This document shows, piece after piece, positions 1 through 8,207 of a DNA stretch of 64,000 nucleotides. The position numbers and the translations under genes were made by a program. Each line of letters opens with the position of its first letter. The first letter of the stretch is position 1. Where the stretch lies: positions 124,001 through 188,000 of the forward strand of contig NZ_JAKZHX010000008.1 of assembly GCF_022568815.1 (NCBI RefSeq), read 5' to 3'. The notes under the pieces were generated by a model. The model had not been told where the DNA came from. It worked only from the letters and a program-made list of their open reading frames with translations, and did no database searches. Source of the stretch: Undibacterium paludis. Lineage in GTDB: Bacteria; Pseudomonadota; Gammaproteobacteria; Burkholderiales; Burkholderiaceae_D.

Positions 1-1
1 T

Positions 2-1447
2 ACCAGCGTGCCATCCAATACCCGCATACTCGGCATGCGCGGGACGGAAGGAAAAGCCACCGACGTCTATGCCGACATTGCCGATGTCGGGCATGGTCAG
101 TTCGGTGCGGCAAAACCTGCTGTCAATGCCTGGCTGGCCAACAATATCAAGGCTGGCAACAATATCGAAGTGACTGGCCACAGCCTGGGCGGCGCACTCG
201 TGCAATGGACTATTAATGACAAGAACCTGCAGGCGATAGCCGACATACCCATGCCGCCTTCAAAGCAGGGGCTGGCCATGGCAGATATACAGTCGCACCT
301 GCATTTCACGACCTTCAATGCGCCTGGCATATCCCAGGTGCCGGGTACCACATCCCAGGACCGTACCAGCGCCATCAGTGGCGAACACCATGTCATTGCC
401 TTTGAAAAGAAACCCGGCGCATTGCTGTATTCCGGCGATCCTGTGCATCTGCTTGGCGGCGAACATGTTGGCGGCACCATGGTGGCGCACAGCCCCAATT
501 ATGCCGGTCAGAGTTTTATCGATGAACACGCAGCCCACACCATCGGCAACAAATCAGGTAACTGGAATGCGCCGGTGCTGGCAAATTACAAAGCCCCATC
601 CATTGATGCCAGTGAATACCAGGATTATGTCAAGACCATGATGGGCGCGCTGGGCCAGGATGGCCAGCCCAAAAGCGAGTCACAGGCCGCCGCCAAAACG
701 GCATTGGCGCTGTATCTGGCCGGTGGCAAGCTCGGTTACGAAACCATCAAATCAGGCGTCACCACAGTAGTCGATTACAGCGATAAAGCCATCAACTACG
801 CCAGCCAGACCGTCAAGCTTGGCGTCAACACCGTGGCCGATGCCGGTGGCAAAGCATTTGAGGCGACAGCACATGCTGTCAAGGACGGTGTCAATGCCGC
901 CGTCGATTACAGCCAGAAAGCCGCCAACGCTACCGTCCAGACCGTCAAGCTTGGTGTCAATACCGTGGCCGATGCCGGTGGCAAAGCATTTGACGCGACT
1001 GCGCATGCCGTCAAGAGCGGCGCACATGCTGTCGTTGACTATGGCAGCAAAGCCGTCCATGCCACCACCCAGACCATCAAATATGGCGCCCATGTCGTGG
1101 CGGATACCGGGGCCAAGGCATACCACGCCCTGGCTGAAAGCGGAGCCAAGGCATACAACGTCATCGCCGAGACGACCAAGGCCGGGGCACACGCCGCAGT
1201 TGATTATGGCAGCAAGGCAGTCAATGCGACCGCCCATGCAGTCAAAGCCGGCGCCCATATCGTGCTCGATGCCGGCAGTGCCGGCCTGGACAAGATGGCC
1301 AAGCTGGGCAAGGAAGGCGGCGCCATGCTCAACAAATCGCTGGTGGACCTGGGTCTGTTGTCTGCGCCGTCGACACCCTCAAGCCGCATGGTGGAACGCG
1401 CCGGCCCGCCGCCATCAGAAGCAGCCAATAACCGGGTCAAGCCTTGA
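2..1447 (+). CDS. Class 3 lipase-like protein with 22-residue repeat tail (5' partial)
   Basis: Incomplete at the window edge: the frame is open to base 2 and the visible protein begins close to the RGTE stretch that normally follows the first strands of class 3 lipases. The nucleophile elbow GHSLGG is clear, about 60 residues in. From base 755 on, the C-terminal half is built of Ala/Val/Lys/His-rich units of 22 residues (G-V-N-T-V-A-D-A-G-G-K-A-F-x-A-T-A-H-A-V-K pattern), about seven of them, in pairs that also form a 132 bp DNA repeat. The units look like amphipathic helices of the 11-mer type seen in lipid-associating or LEA-like proteins, so a membrane- or lipid-surface-binding tail on a lipase is an inference. 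No signal peptide is visible because the start is missing. A secreted or type VI effector lipase is possible but unproven. Confidence 0.7.
   Translation, partial: TSVPSNTRILGMRGTEGKATDVYADIADVGHGQFGAAKPAVNAWLANNIKAGNNIEVTGHSLGGALVQWTINDKNLQAIADIPMPPSKQGLAMADIQSHLHFTTFNAPGISQVPGTTSQDRTSAISGEHHVIAFEKKPGALLYSGDPVHLLGGEHVGGTMVAHSPNYAGQSFIDEHAAHTIGNKSGNWNAPVLANYKAPSIDASEYQDYVKTMMGALGQDGQPKSESQAAAKTALALYLAGGKLGYETIKSGVTTVVDYSDKAINYASQTVKLGVNTVADAGGKAFEATAHAVKDGVNAAVDYSQKAANATVQTVKLGVNTVADAGGKAFDATAHAVKSGAHAVVDYGSKAVHATTQTIKYGAHVVADTGAKAYHALAESGAKAYNVIAETTKAGAHAAVDYGSKAVNATAHAVKAGAHIVLDAGSAGLDKMAKLGKEGGAMLNKSLVDLGLLSAPSTPSSRMVERAGPPPSEAANNRVKP
755..1018 (+). repeat. 132 bp tandem repeat inside the lipase tail
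   Basis: Two consecutive 132 bp units (755-886 and 887-1018) are nearly identical over their second halves, for example around 807-865 and 939-997. Each encodes two 22-residue helical units. A third, more diverged unit follows from 1019. Confidence 0.8.
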
Positions 1448-1463
1448 CACCGTGTTTTGGGCA

Positions 1464-1487
1464 GATGGCTGGCCGACGCCAGCCATC
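1464..1487. terminator. Hairpin between convergent genes
   Basis: GATGGCTGGC, CGAC loop, GCCAGCCATC: a perfect 10 bp stem lying between the stops of two convergent genes. There is no good T-run on either side, so it is a plausible but unproven bidirectional terminator. Confidence 0.45.
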
Positions 1488-1509
1488 AATGAGATATGCT
1501 TCCCCCGTT

Positions 1510-2337
1510 TCAATTACCAGGTGATGCATCGACCCGGATGACTTGTGGGGGCGGGACGTCTCCTGGCAGCCACTTCTGGTGTATTTTCTGGAAGCTGCCA
1601 TCTTTCTTCATCTGGCGCAAAGCTGCCTCCCACAGGGCAAGGGTGGCAGGTGATGTCCTGATGGAAAAAGCCAGGTACAACTCCAGGCTGTCGAGCACCA
1701 TTACTTCTTCTATGTCGGCCATGCTGTGACCGGTTTCCTGCAAGACGGCGTTGACGGCCATGCTGCCCTCCACCCACAGGTCAAAACGTTTGGCGAACAG
1801 CATCTTTGACGAGTTTTGCGGTGAATCAGCCTGAACGAGTTTGTAGAATCCCTTTTTTCTGGCAGCGTCGGCAAAGATGCTGCCACGATAGGCGCCGACT
1901 CCCATTTTGTATATATCCACGTCAGGCATTCTCAGACGTGCAGCCTCGCCCTTGCGCGTATAAATAACCGTCTTGGAAATGGCGATCGGCCCCAGCATGT
2001 GCATGAGCTTTTCCCGCTCTGGCGAACGGCCCAGGCTGAACAGTAATACGTTTTCATCTTCCAGCACAGCCTTGTAGCCGCGTGACCAGGGCACCAGTTG
2101 TATGGGTTCCTGGTTACCAATCATTTTTTGCAGGGATTTGACGACATCAACGGCCATACCATCCACGCCTGTCTTGCTCTGGAAATTCATCGGCGGCCAG
2201 TCTTCGGTATAGATAGTCAATTTTTGCGCATACGCAAACGTGCCAGGCAAAAGCAGGATGGCAGCGGCAATAATGATGCCCAAGCCAGACTGGACTGAAG
2301 CCATTGCAATAGATCGCAGATGAACCCTGTTGAGCAT
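1510..2337 (-). CDS. Periplasmic solute-binding protein, SBP_bac_3 type
   Basis: A 275-residue exported protein. After a hydrophobic signal segment ending near ...FAYA, it has the beginning LTIYTEDWPPMNF typical of amino-acid-type extracellular binding proteins, followed by the GMAVDVV and two-lobe pattern of family 3. The ATG at 2337 was chosen because the frame extends 26 codons further upstream without signal-peptide character. No ABC permease or ATPase is adjacent, so it is probably an orphan receptor or sensor-like binding protein. The ligand is unknown. A similar orphan lies at 33.2 kb. Confidence 0.75.
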   Translation of the reverse strand: MLNRVHLRSIAMASVQSGLGIIIAAAILLLPGTFAYAQKLTIYTEDWPPMNFQSKTGVDGMAVDVVKSLQKMIGNQEPIQLVPWSRGYKAVLEDENVLLFSLGRSPEREKLMHMLGPIAISKTVIYTRKGEAARLRMPDVDIYKMGVGAYRGSIFADAARKKGFYKLVQADSPQNSSKMLFAKRFDLWVEGSMAVNAVLQETGHSMADIEEVMVLDSLELYLAFSIRTSPATLALWEAALRQMKKDGSFQKIHQKWLPGDVPPPQVIRVDASPGN

Positions 2338-2539
2338 AACTCCTCTGACGCTTGGCAAAAATCCGGATCGAGAAACGGATGGTTTATCATACAACTGCCA
2401 TCGTGAGAGGGGCATTCAATTGTGGCGTTTGAGTGGCCGTGAAACCATGTTTTACTTTTATCGATTGCAAAAAATAATGACTTTCCGACACTATTGTCTG
2501 GTCGATGCCTATATTGCCACCATAGTCTGGGTGCCAGCT

Positions 2540-2974
2540 TCAATCGAGTTTTTGCATACCGCAGCTTAATGTACGTGCATCGACGTCTTCTTCTTTGCGG
2601 TGTTCATAGTCTTGTTGTGATGTATAGCCCTGGACCAGCCAGAATTGCGGAAATGCAGGATCGAGTGTCATGGCAATCACAGCCTGGCGACATGTTTTGT
2701 TTTTGTGCTTGAGCAAAACGGCAATGTGAGGCGATGCGCTGTCCATATCAATTTTCAGTATGGTATAGGCGACTGGCTTGCACACGCTAAAAGAGCTATT
2801 CCATTCTATCGTTTTTTTACGCAAAAACAGTTTGCCAAAACAAGCTCTGCCCTGACCCTGGAAAACGCCGGTGTAAGTCTGACTGGCAGCGTCTGCATTT
2901 CCATGATCCAGCAGGGCCAGTATCAACAGGCATAGCATACGCAGCATATTCCGGGTGAATGAAGTGTTTTGCAT
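2540..2974 (-). CDS. Small exported protein of unknown function
   Basis: 144 residues with an N-terminal hydrophobic segment (LRMLCLLILALL) and a likely signal cleavage after ...NADA. Four Cys in the mature part suggest periplasmic disulfides. It starts 2 bp after the stop of the MarR gene, so the two are probably cotranscribed. An internal ATG (residue 10) would give a shorter signal peptide. I recognise no family. Confidence 0.55.
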   Translation of the reverse strand: MQNTSFTRNMLRMLCLLILALLDHGNADAASQTYTGVFQGQGRACFGKLFLRKKTIEWNSSFSVCKPVAYTILKIDMDSASPHIAVLLKHKNKTCRQAVIAMTLDPAFPQFWLVQGYTSQQDYEHRKEEDVDARTLSCGMQKLD

Positions 2975-2976
2975 AG

Positions 2977-3477
2977 TTAGTCGCCTGCTTCTGGAGTAGT
3001 CCTGGCCACGTCCACCAGCCAGCGCCTGATGACTTTTTCTTCTTCCGCATTAAGGTCAGGCAGCAGAGACTGCTCCACAGGATGGGCTGCCTTTTTGCAG
3101 CGCGCCAGCAATTCTTTTCCCTCAGGAGTAATTTCTATGACCTGTATGCGTCCATGCACCGGGTGGGGCTTGCGCCTGACCATGCCATCTCTTTCGAGAT
3201 TGTTGACGATGACGCTCATGGTTTGCGGTGTCAGCAGGGCAAGGCGGGCCAGGTCAGCGCCAGATGCCCCGGGGTAGGCGGCCAGCATGGTCAGTACAGA
3301 AAACTGCGGCAAGGTCAGGCCCAGCCCGGCCAGCACTTTTTCCATGCGTATGCGGTGGGCAGCGTAAGCCTGCCCCAGCAGGTAGCCGATATGACCCTGC
3401 TCACCGCGCTTGCCCTCGCCGATGGCTGGTACGGTGGCCAGGATGGCGTCAGGGGTATTCAGATTTTTCTTGCGCAT
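2977..3477 (-). CDS. MarR-family transcriptional regulator
   Basis: 166 residues. The winged-helix core is seen as LTLPQFSVLTMLAAYPGASG then LARLALLTPQTMSVIVNNLERDGMVRR, followed by a wing with HGRIQVIEITPEGKELL. It is transcribed divergently from the AhpD-like/GNAT/azoreductase operon with 86 bp between starts, and a perfect 9 bp inverted repeat lies in that gap. It very likely represses both directions and responds to a phenolic or redox ligand; the ligand is inference. Confidence 0.85.
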   Translation of the reverse strand: MRKKNLNTPDAILATVPAIGEGKRGEQGHIGYLLGQAYAAHRIRMEKVLAGLGLTLPQFSVLTMLAAYPGASGADLARLALLTPQTMSVIVNNLERDGMVRRKPHPVHGRIQVIEITPEGKELLARCKKAAHPVEQSLLPDLNAEEEKVIRRWLVDVARTTPEAGD

Positions 3478-3483
3478 GATGTA

Positions 3484-3519
3484 AGAATTCGAATATTATT
3501 GTAAACATGATCGAATTCT
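3484..3519. promoter_or_regulatory. Probable MarR operator
   Basis: AGAATTCGA at 3484-3492 is the exact reverse complement of TCGAATTCT at 3511-3519, with an 18 bp AT-rich spacer. It lies between the divergent starts of the MarR gene (3477) and the AhpD-like gene (3564), the standard place for a MarR site. Confidence 0.6.
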
Positions 3520-3563
3520 GATATTAACCTGAAATTAACCCGGATGAAAGAGAAAGACTATCC

Positions 3564-4055
3564 ATGATTACCTCCCACCAGGCCCGCAGTGACTGGGCCA
3601 CATTTGAACAAACCGCACCTGAAGTGCTGCTCGCGATGCGTGCTCTTGGCAAGGCGGTCGACGACAGCGGGCTGGACAAGAGCCTGACTGAACTGATCAA
3701 GGTGCGTGCTTCGCAGATCAATGGTTGCGCATTCTGCCTGCAATTTCATTTGAACCTGGCACGCAAGCTCGGTGTGCCCGCAGCGAGGTTGGACCTGGTG
3801 GCCGTCTGGCAGGAGGCGGCCATCTACAATGCCCGCGAACGTGCTGCACTGGCCTGGACTGAAAGTCTGTGCAACATGGCCGGCCAGCCGGTCAGTGATA
3901 CTGCCTACGCGCAGGTGAAGCAGGAATTCAGCGATAGTGAAATCGCCTTCCTTACCACGTCGATTGCGGCCATCAATGCCTGGAACCGCATTGCCGGCGC
4001 CTTGCAGTTCGCTCCTCCGATACCGGCAGAAAACTTGAGCGGTGGTGAACAATGA
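3564..4055 (+). CDS. Carboxymuconolactone decarboxylase / AhpD-like protein
   Basis: 163 residues with the AhpD core: LTELIKVRASQINGCAFCLQFHLNLARKLGV, carrying the CxxC redox pair and a following His as in alkylhydroperoxidase-type members. It probably reduces peroxides or works on quinone-like compounds; true decarboxylase activity is less likely in a CxxC member. First gene of an operon with GNAT (4 bp overlap) and azoreductase, divergent from MarR. The GC-rich coding sequence matches its neighbours. Confidence 0.85.
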   Translation: MITSHQARSDWATFEQTAPEVLLAMRALGKAVDDSGLDKSLTELIKVRASQINGCAFCLQFHLNLARKLGVPAARLDLVAVWQEAAIYNARERAALAWTESLCNMAGQPVSDTAYAQVKQEFSDSEIAFLTTSIAAINAWNRIAGALQFAPPIPAENLSGGEQ

Positions 4056-4495
4056 AGATAGTTGACATCCATGATGAAGCGGGTCTGCGCGCCATCTTCC
4101 CGCTGATGCAGCAATTGCGCCCGCATCTGGCTGATGCGGATGAGTTCATCCAGCGCTGGCAAAGACAGAGGCTGGATGCTTACCGGATTGTCGCGCTATA
4201 CGCGGATGAAGAAGCGGATAGTGAGCCACTGGCCCTGGCCGGTTATCGCATACAGGAAAATCTCGTGCATGGCCGCTTTCTTTACCTTGATGACCTGGTG
4301 TCTGACCAGACATCGCGCAGCAAAGGTTATGGTCAGTACCTGATGGATTATCTGCACAAACAGGCCAGCCTGCATGGTTGTGCAAAACTGGTGCTTGATA
4401 CACCCTTGTCCAATTCCCTTGGTCATCGTTTTTATTTCCGCTGCGGCATGCTGGCGACATCGCTACGCTTTAACATGCCAATTGCATCAGCCTGA
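4052..4495 (+). CDS. GNAT-family N-acetyltransferase
   Basis: 147 residues. The acetyl-CoA-binding strand-loop is seen as LDDLVSDQTSRSKGYGQYLMDYL, and the C-terminal part LGHRFYFRCGM is typical of GNAT. The start codon overlaps the stop of the AhpD-like gene (ATGA), indicating translational coupling. Substrate unknown; the redox/detoxification operon suggests a small xenobiotic or amine. Confidence 0.8.
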   Translation: MKIVDIHDEAGLRAIFPLMQQLRPHLADADEFIQRWQRQRLDAYRIVALYADEEADSEPLALAGYRIQENLVHGRFLYLDDLVSDQTSRSKGYGQYLMDYLHKQASLHGCAKLVLDTPLSNSLGHRFYFRCGMLATSLRFNMPIASA

Positions 4496-4501
4496 ATAGG
4501 T

Positions 4502-5143
4502 ATGAAAAGCCTTTTGCATATTGCCGTCAGCCCGCGTGAGGGCGCCTCACATAGCCGTCAGGCTGCACATCAGCTCATTACCGGCCTGCAAGAGCGTGGT
4601 CCGGTTCGCGTCATCAAGCGCGATCTCGCCGTCACGCCACTGCCGCATCCGGACCAGGCTTTCGTGACAGCCAGCCTGTGTCCACCTGCACGGCGCAATC
4701 AACAGCAGGAACAGGTACTGGCCCTGTCAGACATGCTGATCAATGAGCTGGTATTGGCGGATGCCGTGCTGATCTCCACGCCCATGCACAATTTCGCCCT
4801 GCCGTCGGTACTGAAAGCCTGGGTTGATCATATTGTACGGCCGCATCGTACTTTCATCAGCACGGCACAGGGCAAGCAGGGCTTGTTGCAGGATAAACCG
4901 GTTGCCCTGCTGCTCGCCTGCGGCGGTGCTGTTGCTGATATTGCCGATGTTGCCGATGAGTCAGGCCCTGTCGTTGATGGCATGCAGAAGGACTGGGCCA
5001 CACCCTATCTGCGTCATATATTCCAGACCATGGGCATACGCAGTTTTCAGTCTGTCCTCCTGCAGAATTGCAACCGTGACGTCAGTCTGCGCCAGGCATC
5101 ACTGGACAGGCTCAGGGGCTGGCAGCAAAACTGGCCCTGGTAA
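4502..5143 (+). CDS. FMN-dependent NADH-azoreductase-like flavoprotein
   Basis: 213 residues of the AzoR/flavodoxin-2 family. The N-terminal strand LLHIAVSPREGASHSRQAA resembles the FMN-phosphate-binding P-loop region. STPMHNFALPSVLKAWVDHIVR is the family hallmark, and a second flavin loop LLLACGGA follows. It should reduce quinones or azo compounds with NAD(P)H as a cytosolic dimer. Third gene of the MarR-controlled operon, 6 bp after the GNAT gene. Confidence 0.85.
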   Translation: MKSLLHIAVSPREGASHSRQAAHQLITGLQERGPVRVIKRDLAVTPLPHPDQAFVTASLCPPARRNQQQEQVLALSDMLINELVLADAVLISTPMHNFALPSVLKAWVDHIVRPHRTFISTAQGKQGLLQDKPVALLLACGGAVADIADVADESGPVVDGMQKDWATPYLRHIFQTMGIRSFQSVLLQNCNRDVSLRQASLDRLRGWQQNWPW

Positions 5144-5222
5144 GCAAGCATAGTGACTTCGCTGCTGTGTGCTTTGCCCGGACACGGTGTCGTGTTGGCG
5201 CCAACGGCGGTCTTTGCAGAGC

Positions 5223-5372
5223 TTATCTGCCTGTTCCCAGATAGACTGGCGACTCTGCCGAAAGACTGGCATGCACCCTGACGGCACAGGCGGCCAGCAG
5301 GCCTTGCGCAGATGCACTGCCCAGACCCCGGTTTGCGCCGGTGACGAGGGCGACAGATCCCTGGATTTTCAT
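5223..5372 (-). pseudogene. Truncated short-chain dehydrogenase (N-terminal stub)
   Basis: A good ribosome-binding site (AAAGGAA) precedes an ATG at 5372. The reading starts MKIQGSVALVTGANRGLGSA, the NAD(P)-binding TGxxxGxG motif of classical SDR enzymes, but SDR-like sequence stops after about 30 residues and the frame ends at 5223. A full SDR would need about 240 residues. It lies 67 bp downstream of the hydrolase gene and is probably the relic of its former operon partner. Confidence 0.7.
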
Positions 5373-5439
5373 GATATTCCTTTCATTGTTGATCGTGGCT
5401 GGTAGTCGTGGAGTCGGCAGGTGAGACGCCGGTTGTGGC

Positions 5440-6297
5440 TCAGAGCGACATGAAGCCAGTCGCGGCAGTGATGACTGCCTCATCCGTCAACAGGCGTTTA
5501 TGGCCCAGCCCTTCGACACGCAGATGCTGCGCACCCGGCCAGGCTGCGGCGGTGGCAATGCTGTCAGTGATGGCGACAACGCGGTCGTCATCTGAATGAA
5601 TGAACAGGGCCGGCTGCCGCAGATGTGGTGCACGTTGCGGCAGTGAGATTTCACTGACATCGACGCCGATGAGGTCGTGCAATATCGTCAGCATGGTTGT
5701 CGTGCCTGCCGCATCAAGGCCGGCAGCGGCAGCAAAGCCGCGCGCATAATCTTCATAGCGTGCCGGTGCTGCGACAAACACGGCACGCTCTGCCGCCAAC
5801 CCGGCATACAGGGCTTCACCAAGGACTGCCGAGCCGACTGAGTGGGCAATCACACCATGCAGCGGCCCCAGCGCCTCGCCAACTGCCAGCAGTGCGCGGG
5901 CAGATTGCGGTATTGACGACTGCTGCCCGGCTGATGCGCCATGTGCCGGCAAATCCATCACCAGCACACTGAAGCCGGCGGCCAGCAAGGGGGTGACAAA
6001 GCTGGCCATGTCCGCTGCCTGACCTTCCCAGCCATGCAGCAGCAATACTGCTGGCCCGGTACCGGTACGCTGGATGGCAATCTCGCCTTCTGGCGTATTG
6101 ACGCGCAAGGTTTCGCCCGATTCCAGCACCAGGGCCTGGCGTTGCCTGGGTGGTCTGGGCGTAAGAAAAGCGCGGGCGATTTGCTCTGGTCGCAGTTTTG
6201 GTTGCTGTTTTGATGACAGTTCACCTTGCGTGGCTGCTTGCGGTCCTGTCACTGGTTTGTTTGTCCGGGCAGGTGAAAAATCAACAGTATCTCTCAT
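5440..6297 (-). CDS. Alpha/beta hydrolase
   Basis: 285 residues. After a polar N-terminal region, VLLLHGWEGQAADMASFV gives the oxyanion-hole HGW, VMDLPAHGAS the strand-4 region, GVIAHSVGSAVL the nucleophile Ser in HSVGS, IHSDDDRVV the acid loop and GLGHKRLL the catalytic His. The ATG at 6297 was chosen for the AGGAGA site just upstream. It is read from a promoter region holding a palindrome that also occurs upstream of the neighbouring tetR gene, so it is probably the target of that repressor. Substrate unknown. Confidence 0.85.
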   Translation of the reverse strand: MRDTVDFSPARTNKPVTGPQAATQGELSSKQQPKLRPEQIARAFLTPRPPRQRQALVLESGETLRVNTPEGEIAIQRTGTGPAVLLLHGWEGQAADMASFVTPLLAAGFSVLVMDLPAHGASAGQQSSIPQSARALLAVGEALGPLHGVIAHSVGSAVLGEALYAGLAAERAVFVAAPARYEDYARGFAAAAGLDAAGTTTMLTILHDLIGVDVSEISLPQRAPHLRQPALFIHSDDDRVVAITDSIATAAAWPGAQHLRVEGLGHKRLLTDEAVITAATGFMSL

Positions 6298-6309
6298 GCT
6301 TTCTCCTGA

Positions 6310-6329
6310 AATATGATGATTATCATATT
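6310..6329. promoter_or_regulatory. TetR operator candidate upstream of the hydrolase
   Basis: AATATGAT-GATT-ATCATATT is a perfect 8 bp inverted repeat 12 bp upstream of the hydrolase start. The related sequence ATATGATGATCACAATATT lies upstream of tetR at 7011-7029. Confidence 0.6.
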
Positions 6330-6418
6330 GTTTGCGAAAAAAAATCAAACCTGCCTGGCGTGGCTGCTTGCAACCCTGGCCCTGACCAAAGCTCCTGGCT
6401 TGTCACTAATCCTTCTGC

Positions 6419-6997
6419 TCAGGCTTTCGAGGTCAGATGCCTGATTGCAGCGGTACATAGCGCATCAGACAGGCCAGGGTCGTCAACTGCACGTGCCAGC
6501 GACAACGCACCCACCATGGTTGCCACTGTCACCAGGGCCTGTTCGTGCGCACCTGGTTGCCCCCAGTGTGGCGACTGGCGGGCAACCAGGTCTATCATTT
6601 CCTTGATGCGATGGGTGGCCGCATGGCGTACGTCAGGTGTCTGGCGCCATACCTCAGACGCCAGCGCTGCCACGGGGCAGCCGTGTTCGGCCTTTTCCAC
6701 ATGCGTTTTTGACAGATAAGCCTCCAGTAAAGCCTGCAAGGCTTGCTGCTCTGGCGCTCCTGCCACCACACGCGACAGCAGTGCGGCACTGTCGGCGCCG
6801 GCGCGCATGGTGGCTTCTGCCAGCATGGCTTCGCGTGAAGGAAAGTGGGCGTAAAAACCACCATGTGTCAGGCCGGCATCTTTCATGATGTCAGCCACGC
6901 CGGTTCCATCAAAGCCGCTACGCCGTATGGCGCGTGCAGCAGCCTCGACGATACGTTCATGGGTGGCTTCTTTGCGGCTGGGTTTAGTCTGTTTCAT
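6419..6997 (-). CDS. TetR-family regulator
   Basis: 192 residues. The HTH region ERIVEAAARAIRRSGFDGTGVADIMKDAGLTHGGFYAHFPSREAML is a typical TetR N-terminus, and the C-terminal ligand domain includes the HGCPVAALASEV stretch common in TetR_C subfamilies. The ATG at 6997 has a GGTGA site 7 nt upstream; in-frame GTG and TTG codons lie further up at 7006 and 7009. It shares a palindromic element with the hydrolase operon in front of it and probably represses both. Confidence 0.85.
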   Translation of the reverse strand: MKQTKPSRKEATHERIVEAAARAIRRSGFDGTGVADIMKDAGLTHGGFYAHFPSREAMLAEATMRAGADSAALLSRVVAGAPEQQALQALLEAYLSKTHVEKAEHGCPVAALASEVWRQTPDVRHAATHRIKEMIDLVARQSPHWGQPGAHEQALVTVATMVGALSLARAVDDPGLSDALCTAAIRHLTSKA

Positions 6998-7009
6998 CTG
7001 ATTCACCAA

Positions 7010-7030
7010 AATATTGTGATCATCATATAA
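7010..7030. promoter_or_regulatory. TetR autoregulatory operator candidate
   Basis: AATATTGTGATCATCATATAA lies just upstream of the tetR start. Read on the minus strand it matches the hydrolase operator at 6310-6329 in most positions (ATATGATGAT-A-CA-TATT). Confidence 0.5.
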
Positions 7031-7145
7031 AAGTCAAAGGGAATATACAAGAAAATACAAGAAAAAAATAAAAATGATCAATATCAAACCAGCTTGCATG
7101 CATTTTGCACAAGATTGCAAGACAAACTGCCTTGCAGGTCATGAA

Positions 7146-8051
7146 TCAATTATTGTCAATCATGTCAATTTCATGATGTAGCCAGTTCCTGAAGATGGCG
7201 GCAGGCTTGCGCTCCAGAGTGATGGCCGGGTACACCAGGTAGTAGGCAATATTGGTCTTGACCGCTGCCTTCAGGGGCATTACCAGGTGACCACTTTTGA
7301 TTTCATCCTGCACCAGCATTTTCCTGGCAAGGGCCACACCATGGCCACGGATGGCAGCTTCTATCGCGCCATTGGAGTCGACGAAGAGCGGGCCCTGGTT
7401 CCACTCCACATGCCCGTTGCCGGTTGCTTCCAGCCATAGCTTCCAGTCCAGCCTTTGCTCATCATGCAGCAGGGTCAGTGGCTGGATGTCATCGAGTTTT
7501 TTGACCTGCCTGCGGCGGCCCGTGCGGCTTAGCAGGCGCGGACTGCATACCGGTTGCAACTCGTCGTCGATCAGCAATTCTGTCTGCAAGCCGGGGTAAT
7601 TGCCGTGACCGTGGCGCACGGCAAAATCGACGTCATCCCTGGCAAAGTCAACCAGACGATTGGTAGAGCTGATGCGTATATCTATGTCAGGGTAAGCCTC
7701 ATTGAAATGCGGCAGACGTGGCAACAAAAACTGCATGGCAAAGCCGGTGGTGCAGCTCAAGGTCAGCACAGGATTGGCTGCCTGCAGAGCCAGTTGCCGG
7801 GTAGAGGCTTCTATCTGGCGAAAAGCCGGGCTGATGCCCAGGAAATACTGTTCGCCTGCCGCCGTCAACTCCACACCGCGCCCCTTTTTGCCAAACAGTG
7901 CCACCTGCAGCAGGTCTTCCAGCTTGGCAATCTGCTGGCTGATGGCTGCCGGGCTGACATGCAGTTCTTCGGCAGCGAACTTGACACTCAGGTGCCGGGC
8001 AACCGATTCAAAACAATGCAGGGCATGCAGGGGTGGCAGGCGGGTCATCAT
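7146..8051 (-). CDS. LysR-family regulator (GcvA-like)
   Basis: 301 residues. The N-terminal HTH LPPLHALHCFESVARHLSVKFAAEELHVSPAAISQQIAKLE is the GcvA/AmpR-type pattern, followed by a substrate-binding domain with DVDFAVRHGHGNYPGL. It is divergent from a DMT transporter gene with 156 bp between starts, so the transporter is the likely target. Confidence 0.88.
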   Translation of the reverse strand: MMTRLPPLHALHCFESVARHLSVKFAAEELHVSPAAISQQIAKLEDLLQVALFGKKGRGVELTAAGEQYFLGISPAFRQIEASTRQLALQAANPVLTLSCTTGFAMQFLLPRLPHFNEAYPDIDIRISSTNRLVDFARDDVDFAVRHGHGNYPGLQTELLIDDELQPVCSPRLLSRTGRRRQVKKLDDIQPLTLLHDEQRLDWKLWLEATGNGHVEWNQGPLFVDSNGAIEAAIRGHGVALARKMLVQDEIKSGHLVMPLKAAVKTNIAYYLVYPAITLERKPAAIFRNWLHHEIDMIDNN

Positions 8052-8052
8052 G

Positions 8053-8069
8053 ATTTAGTTTTTCTAAAT
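8053..8069. promoter_or_regulatory. LysR-type box candidate
   Basis: ATTTAG-TTTTT-CTAAAT, a perfect 6 bp inverted repeat with T-N11-A character, touches the LysR start. A half-similar TTTAGAAAATATTAAA occurs at 8141-8156, nearer the transporter gene. Confidence 0.45.
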
Positions 8070-8207
8070 TAATTGCAGAAAGAATGAGTTGATGCTGACT
8101 ATTTTGCCATGGTTAAATTCACTTGTGACTGAATCTTTGATTTAGAAAATATTAAATAAAAATGCCTGTCTGATTGATAAAACATCGGCAGGCACACAGG
8201 AAAAATA

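Noticed and set aside
752..1258. 168-residue minus-strand frame opposite the lipase tail
   Set aside because: It mirrors the repeat structure of the plus-strand gene and has no start signal or family.
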